Position numbers and translations under genes: made by a program. From assembly GCA_026119935.1 (NCBI GenBank), contig JALRMH010000021.1, forward strand, positions 310,001 to 374,000: a stretch of 64,000 nt of DNA, given 5' to 3'. The notes beneath the pieces were generated by a model. That model was not told the origin of the DNA. It did no database searches and saw only the letters and a program-made list of their open reading frames with translations. Shown piece by piece: positions 54,642 to 64,000 of this stretch; positions within the stretch are counted from its first letter, which is position 1, and each line of letters opens with the position of its first letter. This DNA comes from Endothia cerciana. Lineage: Eukaryota > Ascomycota > Sordariomycetes > Diaporthales > Cryphonectriaceae.

Positions 54642-56760
54642 CGCGTGAGACGGGCTCGGGTGGTTTGGGGAGTGAGAGACAGAAAGTCGTGTGTCTTCTC
54701 GTCCAAGAGGCTGTTCGAGACTTGGATGGGGAGTATGGTCTATATTAGAAAGGGCTTAACGGCAGAGAGCAGGGCCTGGAGGACAAAACAACAGGTTGCG
54801 GTGGAGGCAAGGGAAGGATGCCCTCGGCCAAGGCCAGCGAAACGAAGCGAGACGAGTGTCAAGCGAGGGCTGAGCGTGGGTCTCGACGTCAGGCAAGAGA
54901 CCTGAAATTCACGAACGTGCACCGTGGACTGCCACGCCTCATCAGCGTGTCGCTTTCTGCACCCCCAGCTGTCGTCTCCTGAACAGCACACGCTGTGCGG
55001 CCCCATCTTCAGGGATCGGCTGGCTGGGAGGACCCCATTCTCGTCTGGAGGGGGGGGGGGCTGGGGGGCAGGCACGGGAGGCTATAATAGCCCTCCCGCA
55101 GACCGCTGTCGTGCATTAGCGATAACCTGCCATCGCGTGAGTGAGGCTGGGGCAGGCGGGTCGTGGCGTTGCCTCTCAGAACTCGTGGTGCACTGCCACA
55201 CTGGACAAGCTGCCTCTCGACGACATGGCGGTAGTCCAGACAACTGCCACCCCCCTATACAGAGTGTGCCTTGTGCGAGGAGGGTGTACCGCGGGCTGAT
55301 GCACGGAGCCAGAATGGCGAGGTCTTGAGATGAAGCTTTTGGTGAGCCGAAAGGTGGAAGCGACGCGGGGGACGAGGTCAAGGACGGGGGAGGGAGGCGG
55401 GAGTTGATGAGCTCATTCCTGGTCCGCTTAGTCAGAGCGGGAGGAAGCCGTATCCCCATCCGTCCATCCTCCTCCTCCCAATCGTGGAATACCGTCTGAG
55501 TACATATTCCAGGAGCTGTCTCTCATGTGTCATCTGGGCAACTACTATAGTAGGCCTGGGGCAATGGAATGTGAAACATCCGCGGTGCACACCGTGGGGA
55601 TGGGTAGTACAATATCATCCGTGAACCATCCCACAGCCCTACACCAATGCCATCCTGACACATATGCTCCTTCGAGCTGGCGCCCGGCGGATACACGACC
55701 CTCGGTGGATGCAGCCTACCCCAGAGGCGTCCTTGGTATCTATCGTTACTGGTCAGCCGGCCTGCAGTTACTTACTTGACCGGGCCGAGGTCGTGAGTGA
55801 GGCTGTCGCCATGAATGATCCGGCCCCAGGGCCATCCTCAGCCCTAACCCTCAAAGCCTCGAGGGCCCGGATGTCTCGTTTCGATGTCCCTGGCGCGTCC
55901 CGCACGGGCTGGTTGTTCCGGAAACAAAAAACATGGACGCGCAGAGACGAGACCGGATACTTCCGCACCGGCCGCCTGTTGACCCTCGCTGGCCAGCCGT
56001 ATCTGGACATTGGTGGTCGCAAGGGCTGGCCGAGGCTGGCCGAAAAAGGACCCGGGAGGAAGAGCCCTGGATCACGCAATCTGGAGGGCGAACGACGTCT
56101 TCCAAGCCTGCTCAGATGCAATTGGTCCAAGCGAGGGCACAGTTTACTGGCCAGTGACCGGCCTGAGTGGCTTGGCGGTAGTACTATGTATCCCCCGTAC
56201 TTACTGCACTTTTACTATGTAGTACTCGGGCCCACCGAGCGAGAGAATCTGGAGGAACCCGAGTCCCAGGCCGACGCCTCACCAGAGTCGACGTCACTTG
56301 CTGACGCCGTACTCCACACTCCCAACACACTGGACTTGGAGAAGTTCTGATTCTCCGATCCTGCACCGTCTTATGGCGGGTGTTCCTTGGAGACACCACA
56401 GTTCTAACAGGTACAGAACGCCCAGTAGCCGCTCCCGCGCGGCCAAGAGTGCTTGTCCAAAAGCTTGTCGGCAGCCCGCGAAACAAGGCAGCGTGGCTTT
56501 GGTGGCCAGCCCGATCGATATCACTTCTGGACATCCAAAGGTCTCATGAGGGACCCCAGCCGCAGATCCGCCTGCGGGCGAGTTGCACGCCGCCAGAGCT
56601 AGTAGGGATCATCATGGTCGCCTAACCTTGACGAGTCCTGGAAGACCTGTTGGTTCCGGTCAGGGACGAATCAGGTGTACCTCGGGCGAAGGATCTGATA
56701 CTGCCTATCTTAACAGATACAGGGCGGAGGCAGGTACCTGACCACATGAACGAGGCGGGG
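54642..56760. other. Intergenic region, no gene recognised
   Basis: A 228-codon plus-strand ORF (55664-56350) has mixed composition and no motif; I do not call it. A G run lies near 55050-55059. Confidence 0.5.
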
Positions 56761-56831
56761 AGCTACCTTGGTGCGGCCAGGAGCAGCGCCGCGGCTGAAG
56801 TTGCTCAACGATTCCTGTTCAAGTCCCCCAT

Positions 56832-56872
56832 CCTCTTCTTCCTCCTCCTCCTCCTCCTCCTCCTCCTCCTCC

Positions 56873-56904
<32 letters not shown>
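56832..56904. repeat. (CTC)n microsatellite
   Basis: About 20 triplets with a few TTC interruptions. Confidence 0.95.
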
Positions 56905-57228
56905 GCTCCTCTGCCTACTCCTGCTAGGGAATTATTTGACAAGTACAACCGCCGCAAACAGTATATTTGTTACTATGTATAATTCGATTCCACCTGTTCA
57001 TGGGGCCCCGGTTATTTCTGCAGCTAAAATCCCACCATCATATTCGCCTCCCCATCTTTACCAGATCCCTGGTGCCAATCCTACCTGCAAGTGTACCCTG
57101 CCCACGCCCATGCACATGGCGCATCCTCACGCAAGGCTCCCCTCTGAATGCTACCTCCATCTTGGTCCCTGAACTCCGGGAAACCTCACTCCTTCAACAA
57201 CCTTCGACGTAATATTCCCTACCGGAAT

Positions 57229-57231
<3 letters not shown>

Positions 57232-57260
<29 letters not shown>
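57232..57260. repeat. (TC)n microsatellite
   Basis: About 14 dinucleotide units, read directly. Confidence 0.95.
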
Positions 57261-57268
<8 letters not shown>

Positions 57269-57423
57269 TCTCTTTTCCTCCCCTCCCCTCCTCACGACGG
57301 GCATCCACGGCCATTGATCGCTGTCCTACCAAAAACATCAACTCTCTTGCTAGGGACACACCTACGGATTACACCACTAGGCCAGCAACAGCCTCGCCGT
57401 CGTTGTCCTGTCGTTGTCGCACC

Positions 57424-59635
57424 ATGTCGGACAAATACTCGCCACCCCCCGCGTCTCCGGACGAGAAGAAGGTCGCCGAGACGAGCCCCTCCGTCGACGT
57501 TGAGGGCGGTACGCCGTTCGGGCGCGCCCGATGGTTCGGAGGTCCAGGAGTCCACGTCGGCCCGAGAATCAGCCCGGTCCTGGCCTCGCTCCAGAGCAGC
57601 TATGCCTCGGACTCGGACGATAGTAGCAGCGCCATTCTGCACAAGCAGAAGGAGGCCGAGGCTAATAATACTATTCAATATCGTACCTGCAGCTGGCAGA
57701 AGGTCTGCACGAACCCCCCCCCCCCCCCCACCAAAAGAACCTCGCCGAGCACCGAAGCTAGCGCGCTACCGCATGGCCTTCATGCTGACCTCTTTTGCAG
57801 ACCGCCGCCTTGCTATTCTCCGAGTACATCTGCCTGGTAAGGACTGCCTACCGTGGGACTGATCCAGTACCGCCCTGGCGCGCTGGTTGGAAATGCGCGC
57901 CATGAATAGCTTCTTGGCGAAACCCTATCCGAACATCGCACTTTTTAGGCGACTTGCCCACTTATGATGCGCCAGGCACTACTTCCACCAGGCTCCTCTT
58001 GCGACGACCACTCGTGCTAATCTTGTCCTTCTTGTTGTAGGCAATCATGAGTTTCCCCTGGTCTTACAGCATATTAGGACTGGTTCCGGGGTGAGTGGGC
58101 GCCTTCGTACCAGGTCTCGTGTGCCAGTCACTGACCATGACAGATTGATTATGACCGTCGTCGTCGCTCTGCTCGTGCTGTATACGTGAGTACATGTGGC
58201 TCCATCTGGGGACAGCCTGCTCTGACAGCACATTGCAGGTCCCTAATTACGTGGGAATTCTGTCTCCGCCACCCTGAGGTCCGAGATGTTTGCGACGTTG
58301 GTGAGATGATCTTCTGGAACAAGAGGTGGGCATGGTGGTTCAGCGCCGTCATGTTTCTCCTGAACAATACCGTGAGTCCACCAGAGCCGTGTAGTCCTTA
58401 CTTACACCAGGGTGCCTAACCTCACCTTCTCTCCCCAGTTCATCCAGGGTCTCCACGTACTCGTCGGCGCAAAGTATCTCAACACCATGACCGCTTCCGA
58501 CGACGACATCAGCTGCCGTACCGTCAGCTTTTCCGTGCTCATGTTCCTGGTGTGCTGGGTCTGCTCGCTGCCTCGCACGTTCGACGCACTGGCCAAGCTG
58601 GGCGCAGTGTCTGCGGCCTTCACGTTCATCTCAGTGCTCCTCGCCACGATTTTCGCCGGTGTTCAATCCCATCCGGCCGGCTACTCTGCCGAGCTGGGAG
58701 ACCCTCTCGTGCTGGCTGTTCCGCTGGCAGGCACGACCTTTGTCTCTGGTCTGAGCGCTTTCCTTAACATCAGCTATACATTCATTGGCCAAATTACGCT
58801 GCCCAGCTTTATTGCTGAGATGAAGGATCCAAGGTATGCAGCATGCTCTAAGTGCTTCACTGGATTACGCTGACTTATCCACTCCACACAGGGACTTCCC
58901 CAAGGCGCTTTGGCTGTGCACCATCGGGGAGATTATCGTCTTCAGCCTCGTCGGTGCCATCGTGTATGCTTACGTCGGCACCAACTACATAACAGCCCCC
59001 GCGTTCGGCTCCCTACAGCCCGTCTTCAAGAAGGTCGCATTCTCTTTCATGATCCCGACACTGATCTTCCTCGGTGTCCTGTACGCGTCCGTCTCGGCTC
59101 GCCTGGTCTTCTTCCGCATCTTCAAGGACTCTAAGCACAAGAACGAGCACACAGTCGTTGGTTGGGTCTCGTGGGCAGGCATTCTTCGTGCGTACCTGTG
59201 ACACGAATCTAATCTTGGATCTGATAATCTTACTAATATCTGTGTGCAGTCGCCACTTGGGTTCTTGCATTCATTATTTCCCAAGTCATCCCCTTCTTCT
59301 CTGACCGTAAGTGTTTTCCTCGTTGCCGCTGCGAACCACCCATGGCTGACCGGTAAATGCTAGTCCTCTCCCTCATGTCTGCCCTCTTTGACAGCTTCTT
59401 CGGCTTCATCTTCTGGGGTGTTGCCTACTTCCGCATGCGCAACGCCGACGGCGGCATCACATTCATCAAGTCGCAAGGTTTCTGGGGCTACACCGAAGCG
59501 GCGTTGAATGTCCTCATCATTACCATTGGCATATTCTTCGTCGGGCCGGGGACTTACGCCAGCGTCGAGAGTATCATCATCGATTTCGACCCTTCGTCAG
59601 GTTCGGTATTCACATGCGCCACCAACGGCCTGTGA
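57424..59635 (+). CDS. AAAP-family amino-acid transporter (Mtr/AVT-like)
   Basis: Nine exons: 57424-57702, 57801-57836, 58041-58090, 58144-58185, 58239-58371, 58439-58833, 58892-59187, 59250-59306 and 59364-59635, all in phase; 519 aa. A polar cytosolic N-terminus of about 75 residues precedes 10-11 membrane segments. Family marks include TAALLFSEYICLAIMSFPWSY (split over exons), the loop EFCLRHPEVRDVCDVGE typical of Mtr-like neutral amino-acid permeases, FIQGLHVLVGAKYLNTM, SYTFIGQITLPSFIAEMKDPRDFPKALW and FDSFFGFIFWGVAYF. Transport of neutral amino acids across the plasma or vacuolar membrane is likely. The first intron (57703-57800) has donor GTCTGC and a long C run. Several exons are only 36-57 nt, so exon borders were fixed by phase. 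Confidence 0.92.
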
Positions 59636-60971
59636 GTATTTCCTCGAGGCTGCCGTCTTCTGAACTCAGATGATGGACGGGATATATATTTCTCGGCGGC
59701 ACATGGCATAGTTGCATATTTATTGAGTTGAGGCAAGGATACATGAGAATACCCCAATATCGCAATTGCTTTGAGTGGATATACGTTTATTGATATACTG
59801 GAATGAAACGTTCCGGGCTGAAAGAGGTGGATGCGCCAATGCCTTTTTCTTGTATAATTTCTGTTACTCCACGGACTGACTGACGGACGGCTCGCACGAC
59901 AACGAAATCATGGAATGGATGGCCACCCCCGGGACAAGTACTGGCACCGAACAAGAACGGGACTGGAGGAACTCACCATGCCAGCCTATCTGGCGGGCCG
60001 CGTCTATGGTTGGGACGTGGGGAGCTCTATGCGCAAGCCCATCCAGGGGCGCATACAGACAGAAAGAAAGAAAGAAAGAAAAATCATATTTGCCGTGGAG
60101 ATACTCCATGATCTGTTCTGTTGTCCCTCTATGACCGGGCTCTCCAGTAGGAGCCTGGCCATTCCGGGACTCAAAACAGCTGTCTCTCCCAAATTTCACA
60201 CCCCTCGGGTCGACCATGGCCGTTCCAACTTTTCACTGACAGGTCGCAGCCTCTACTGACAACCAGAAACCCCATGACAGCGAGAGACGCTCCGAGAAAC
60301 CCCCCCCCCCCCCCACCTGCCTCCTCCTAATGGACCCCTCAGGGATTTTCAAGCAGGCATCCCCAGCCCGGTGCAGCAAGATCAGGCGAGTGGGCGGTAC
60401 GCCTGGCTAACGATGCATAATTCATATGACGCCCCTTTGCTGGGCCAAGGTGCGGTAAGATTAGGGAAGCCAGCAAGTTTCGGCACGTACAAGAGACATA
60501 TGCCGGACTGGCATTTCCAGCGAGATGGGGCATTGCCGCTAAGCCAGACAATAGTGTGAGCCACGATCCGGGGTGAGGGTTGTATCATCACGTCAGTATC
60601 CTCAACAACACATTTGTCTTGGCTGGAGGATGGAGGGACGCCGACGAGGCTGAGGTGGGCCCCGGTGCATGACACGTCATTGGTCCCTCCTGCAGGGAGG
60701 CAATTACTTTCAAAACCTTGTGCGAAGGATAGATATCATTACAAGCCATTATTCCCCTGACAGGAACTGGGGTAACTGGTCAATTATCTGTCCGGTTTTG
60801 TGTTTGACTTTGCAATTAATCCATATATAAGCCCCCATTCGGGTCCCCAAACTCCCAGTTCTTTACCACCCCACTACCACCAAACGCCTGGACCCGATGT
60901 CCTGGGGCCCTCCTCCCCCTATATCACACTAAATATATCGGGGTACCGATTGCCGAGACCCTTCGTGGGTC
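59636..60971. other. Convergent spacer, no gene recognised
   Basis: Holds a (GAAA)n repeat at 60060-60083 and a C run at 60301-60314. No supported ORF. Confidence 0.55.
60060..60083. repeat. (GAAA)n tetranucleotide repeat
   Basis: Five to six units, read directly. Confidence 0.9.
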
Positions 60972-61753
60972 CTACTGGCCCTCGGCAAGCTGGATTCGAA
61001 ATTCCACGGTGGCGCTGGCCGCGAATGGCCACTTGCAGTTCATGTGACCCCGCGCGCGCATGTCGTCGATGTAGGGCTCGTCCGCGCCGGCGGCGTAGTC
61101 GTAGACGCTCGCGTTGAGGACGTTGACGACGTCCTGGTTCCCAATGCTGCAGTAAGGGAAGAAGATGTCAGCTGAAAAACAAAGAAAAAAAAAGGGGGAG
61201 AGGGAGGAAAGAAGATAAGAAGAAAAACCCACATGGCAATGCCGCTAGAGTTGTTGGTGACGTTCGCCAGGGCAACGCCGGCGCCGTCGAGGCGCTGGAC
61301 GGCGAACTCGCAGGTGCCGTTGCTGGCCAGGCCCGTGAAGTTGCCGCCGGCCTCGCCCCACCCGGACATCTCCCAGAGGCCCGGCGCGGCGCGCAGCTGG
61401 CCGAGCAGGGCGAGGCAGTCGGCGCGGACGACGCTGGTGCGGGCGGGCGAGACGCCGTCGTAGATCACGTCGCGGCCGCAGGCGGTGATGCTGCCGCTGC
61501 CGTGGTAGCCGCCGCCGCCGCCGCCGCCGCTGCTGCTGCCGTTGGCGGCGGCGAGGGTGCCGTTCGCGGCGCTGTGCCAGGCGACCTGGGCGGGGACGTA
61601 GGCCCGGGTGGCGGCGCCGAGGGGGTCGTGGTGGTCGGGGAGGAAGAGGTCCCTGGCGTCTTGGGCGGCCTGGGCGTGGAGGAGGGGGCTGGCGGCGGCC
61701 AGGGGGGCGGCGGAGCCGGCCAGGAACATGGCGAGGTTGGTTGTGAGCTCCAT
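60972..61753 (-). CDS. Secreted Hce2/Ecp2-like protein (candidate effector)
   Basis: Exons on the minus strand, 61753-61233 and 61146-60972, join in phase to 231 aa. A signal peptide (about 1-21, with FLAGSAAPLAAASP) is followed by a low-complexity region with a seven-Gly run, then a domain with four Cys in the Hce2 order: CGRDV, RADCLALLGQ, SNGTCEFAV and HMNCKW, with the block IIGNQDVVNVLNASV. Hce2 is the domain of Cladosporium fulvum Ecp2, an extracellular protein found in many plant-associated fungi. GNQDVVN is the most characteristic stretch. Host range and function here cannot be told. The 86-nt intron lies between the third and fourth Cys; the next neighbour (+) converges. Confidence 0.85.
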
Positions 61754-62008
61754 AGTGAGGGCGGACACTGGAGTTGACGATGGTGTGGGGGTGATGTGGC
61801 TTCGTTGACGCTGATGATGGTGCTGCAAGGAGACCTGTCGTGCTGGGGGGGGTGAGCAGGCCAAGAGATGATCTGAAGAAGCTGTGGGTGGGAAGGTCCA
61901 GAGATGGTAGGTTGCTGCTGCTTGCAAAACTGTCTGTTCTGAGCTGTTGGCCTGTTGTTCACCAGACTGACTTGGTCGATCAAATGGGCCTGACCAGTGG
62001 AACCAGTG

Positions 62009-62029
62009 AAAAAAAAAAAAAAAAAAAAA
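62009..62029. repeat. Poly(A) tract (21 nt)
   Basis: 21 consecutive A. Confidence 0.95.
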
Positions 62030-62145
62030 GATATAGAGAGAATTAACGAGCTCCTTGAAGGTGAAAGGTCAGGACGGTCTCAATGGTATATTGTATCACG
62101 GCAGTTGTCTTGAGCTGAGACTTCAGGTTGTGTTAATTAACTTGG

Positions 62146-62194
62146 CCTGGCTGGGCTGGGCTGGGCTGGGCTGGGCTGGGCTGGGCTGGGCTGG
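62146..62194. repeat. (CTGGG)n pentanucleotide tandem repeat
   Basis: Eight perfect units (62151-62190) with partial units at the edges; a G-rich strand capable of quadruplex formation. Confidence 0.95.
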
Positions 62195-62760
62195 ATGTCC
62201 CCTTAGACAAGGCCAGGCAGGGCAGGACCTTGGAAGCTCAGGGGAGATACATGGTGTGCATTTGAGACCTGCAGGTTGCTGCATTGTCTTGAGAGAGGCA
62301 GGAAAGGGATGGGGGGTGTACTATATTTTATTAGAGCTCGAGCACCTACTGATAGACAGAGATGACCTGCAGTGGGCTTGTATATGCCGTCCTGTTTAAC
62401 CCATCATCATAGCAAATGATACTTGGTATGCACAGAGACCCAAGGCAAGGTCCTCCTTTTCTTTCTTTCTTTTTTATTATTATTTTGTTTTTAAACCCCT
62501 CTGCACAAGAGTACGTAGGTCTGCACAGACAGAATTTGTCGATTCTTGTCCGTGAGGACTCATGTGCCAGGCACACCCGCCGTGATTTGTTTGTGTTTGC
62601 TCGTGACAGCCTCTGAAGGGACCCGCAAGCCAGTTATAATCTCCCGACATAGTCACACATTCAGGCTCAGATTGCCAGAAAGGAAGAGGGCTCGTGATGA
62701 CCTCAAGGATAGCTGCCCTCACCACCAAACCTCCTCCACCCCCCCCCTTTCCTATCCAAC

Positions 62761-63333
62761 ATGAAGGTCCCTATTAAACCTGCCTAGGTGAGTCCTAACG
62801 TAGAGACGGTTCCCCTGTGATAAATGATCATCATGTCCAGCAAGACCACTCACTCGCGGACCTTGATGACCCCCTCTGGAACCAGCATCTGCACGAGGAC
62901 TTTCTTGACCTTCTGCCGCAGGCCCCCCAAACAGCTCGATCCTGTGGACCTCGTTGTTATTACCCACACACACCCTGGAATCTGCTGCTTGATGAACGTG
63001 AAGGCGTGCCTCCTCATGGGAGGGGACATCCCCCTTGGACCGTGGTGACGTTGGTGCGAGTCGACAACCGCACAAGGCGGATGGAGATGGGCGGGATCGG
63101 TGAGGCGGGCGTGGAAGCAGCCGTAGACCCCGTGTTCTCCGTAGACCCCTCTGTATTGGGCGAGGAGCCTTCCCCGAGCACGCGGTTCTTTTCCATCGTG
63201 GATGAGGCCAAGGCCAGGGTTCGTGATGGTGGCGGTGTTATTGGACTTAAAGCCATGTCGGATCTTCCTAAGTCGTATTCGGTCCGCGTTCGCTCCCCGA
63301 ATGCGAGCTCAATCCGTTGGTCGGTCGCTTGAA
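62761..63333 (+). pseudogene. Possible metallo-beta-lactamase-fold remnant
   Basis: After a short MKVPIKP start (62761), a frame with NDHHVQQD and HEDFLDLLPQA breaks at a run of six C (62923-62928) and resumes one frame over as LDPVDLVVITHTHPGICC. The latter resembles the metal-binding strand xxVVITHxHxDH of metallo-beta-lactamase-fold proteins, but the Asp-His pair is lost. A third frame (up to 63333) gives a further open stretch. I see no intact gene. The assignment is tentative and could be chance similarity. Confidence 0.25.
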
Positions 63334-64000
63334 GTTGCCGATAGGGTCGGCCACTTGAGGATTTAGGTGTGTCGAGTTCCCGGAGGTGGTTGTGAGGCGT
63401 CGTGGTCGAATTGCTGTGCGTCCAGTCGGATTTGGCTGTGACGGGAAGGGTTGATCGCTCGCGGCCGGTCCACGGGTCGTGCGCATCTTTTGAATATAAT
63501 CTCCCCAGGTGACTGGCAAAGCTCCCCTGCTAGGGTCACTTGACAGGACCTCCATGAATTGGGACTTGCAGAGCTAATGCTAATCCTTCAAGATTGACTA
63601 GGTGGTCCTGGTCCGGCCTCCTGCTGCGCGTCACTTGAACGCGGTAGCGGCTACGGACGTGAACTGTCTCCCGGGATGCTATCTTGAGACGGCTCCTGTC
63701 CTCGTTCGATTCCTGTACCCCCCCCCCCCCCTCATTTAATAATAAGCGATGAGCTGTGAAGAGCTCGCCCGCGGTCTTGGTCTTGACGGGCTTGATGACG
63801 CCGTGATTTGCAGTTGATCAAGGCTGCCCCCCCGGGGCTCGCCTAGCGCACTTCGGAGGAATTCCAGCAGGTCACCCGGCTGGACCTTGGTTCTGTGGCT
63901 CATACCTTGCCTCGTGGTGCTCGAGACCCGTCTCAGCCCTCCGGAAGCCTCAGAACTGTACCCTCCGTCTTCGCCCGTCGTGCCACGGGCGTCATCGACT
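63334..64000. other. Window end, no gene recognised
   Basis: Holds a C run at 63717-63730. No supported ORF reaches the window edge. Confidence 0.5.

Larger units (their letters stand above)
56761..57423 (+). promoter_or_regulatory. Pyrimidine-rich leader of the amino-acid transporter gene
   Basis: Contains (CTC)n at 56832-56904 and (TC)n at 57232-57260, both pyrimidine on the sense strand, then a CT-rich run to the ATG. Similar in character to the leader of the Zn2Cys6 gene. Confidence 0.45.
61754..62750. other. Intergenic region with repeats
   Basis: Contains a poly(A) run at 62009-62029 and a (CTGGG)n tandem at 62146-62194. Upstream region of the Hce2 gene. No supported ORF. Confidence 0.55.

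Noticed and set aside
55664..56350. 228-codon plus-strand ORF
   Set aside because: No recognisable domain, mixed codon use, and no plausible exon partner.
1..64000. CRISPR array, prophage, IS element or viral gene
   Set aside because: No regularly spaced repeats, integrase, capsid or transposase motif seen; the DNA is eukaryotic with spliceosomal introns.

Overview
The window is nuclear DNA of a filamentous ascomycete (Pezizomycotina, most likely a Sordariomycete; I cannot name the species). Reasons: GC-rich coding DNA, short GT-AG introns (mostly 52-135 nt), and fungal families such as a Zn2Cys6 regulator with a fungal-specific middle domain, a cerato-platanin, an Ecp2/Hce2-type secreted protein, a kinesin-14 of the KlpA/Kar3 type, a FHIP endosome adaptor and CYP65-like P450. 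There is no operon structure, prophage, CRISPR array or intact transposon. Spacers are rich in homopolymeric C or G runs of 8-15 nt and in microsatellites.

Layout. 0-13 kb: KlpA-like kinesin-14 (+), conserved fungal protein (+), P450 (+), GNAT-like protein with a proline-rich tail (+), NTF2-like small protein (-). 13-20 kb: PKS/NRPS-type free thioesterase (+), cerato-platanin (+), acyl-protein-thioesterase-like hydrolase (-), RNase T2 (+). 20.3-26.6 kb: about 6 kb without a convincing gene, ending in the pyrimidine-rich leader of a 726-aa Zn2Cys6 regulator (+). 29-32 kb: AT-richer spacer and a broken glutathione-transferase gene. 32-34 kb: class 3 lipase (-). 34.2-37.4 kb: no convincing gene. 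37-45 kb: FHIP/FhipA-like protein (+), a small three-exon gene whose first splice does not keep frame (+), CYP65-like P450 (-). 45-51 kb: six-pass membrane protein (-) divergent from a lipid-droplet hydrolase (+), and a secreted GH5 glycosidase (-). 52-55 kb: a possible 103-aa ORF (-) and a T5orf172/DUF1766 protein (-). 57-62 kb: nine-exon AAAP amino-acid transporter (+) and an Hce2-type secreted protein (-). 62.7-63.3 kb: possible metallo-beta-lactamase-fold remnant.

The genes do not form one pathway. Housekeeping trafficking genes (kinesin-14 and FHIP, which act in microtubule-based transport and endosome/dynein linkage) are interspersed with secreted plant- or substrate-facing proteins (cerato-platanin, RNase T2, GH5, Hce2) and lipid or secondary-metabolism enzymes (two P450s, free thioesterase, lipase, esterases). 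The two P450s and the thioesterase are too dispersed, with no synthase nearby, to call a biosynthetic cluster. All exon models come from reading splice signals and codon phase by eye; phases were checked arithmetically, and one junction (41.5 kb) fails that check.
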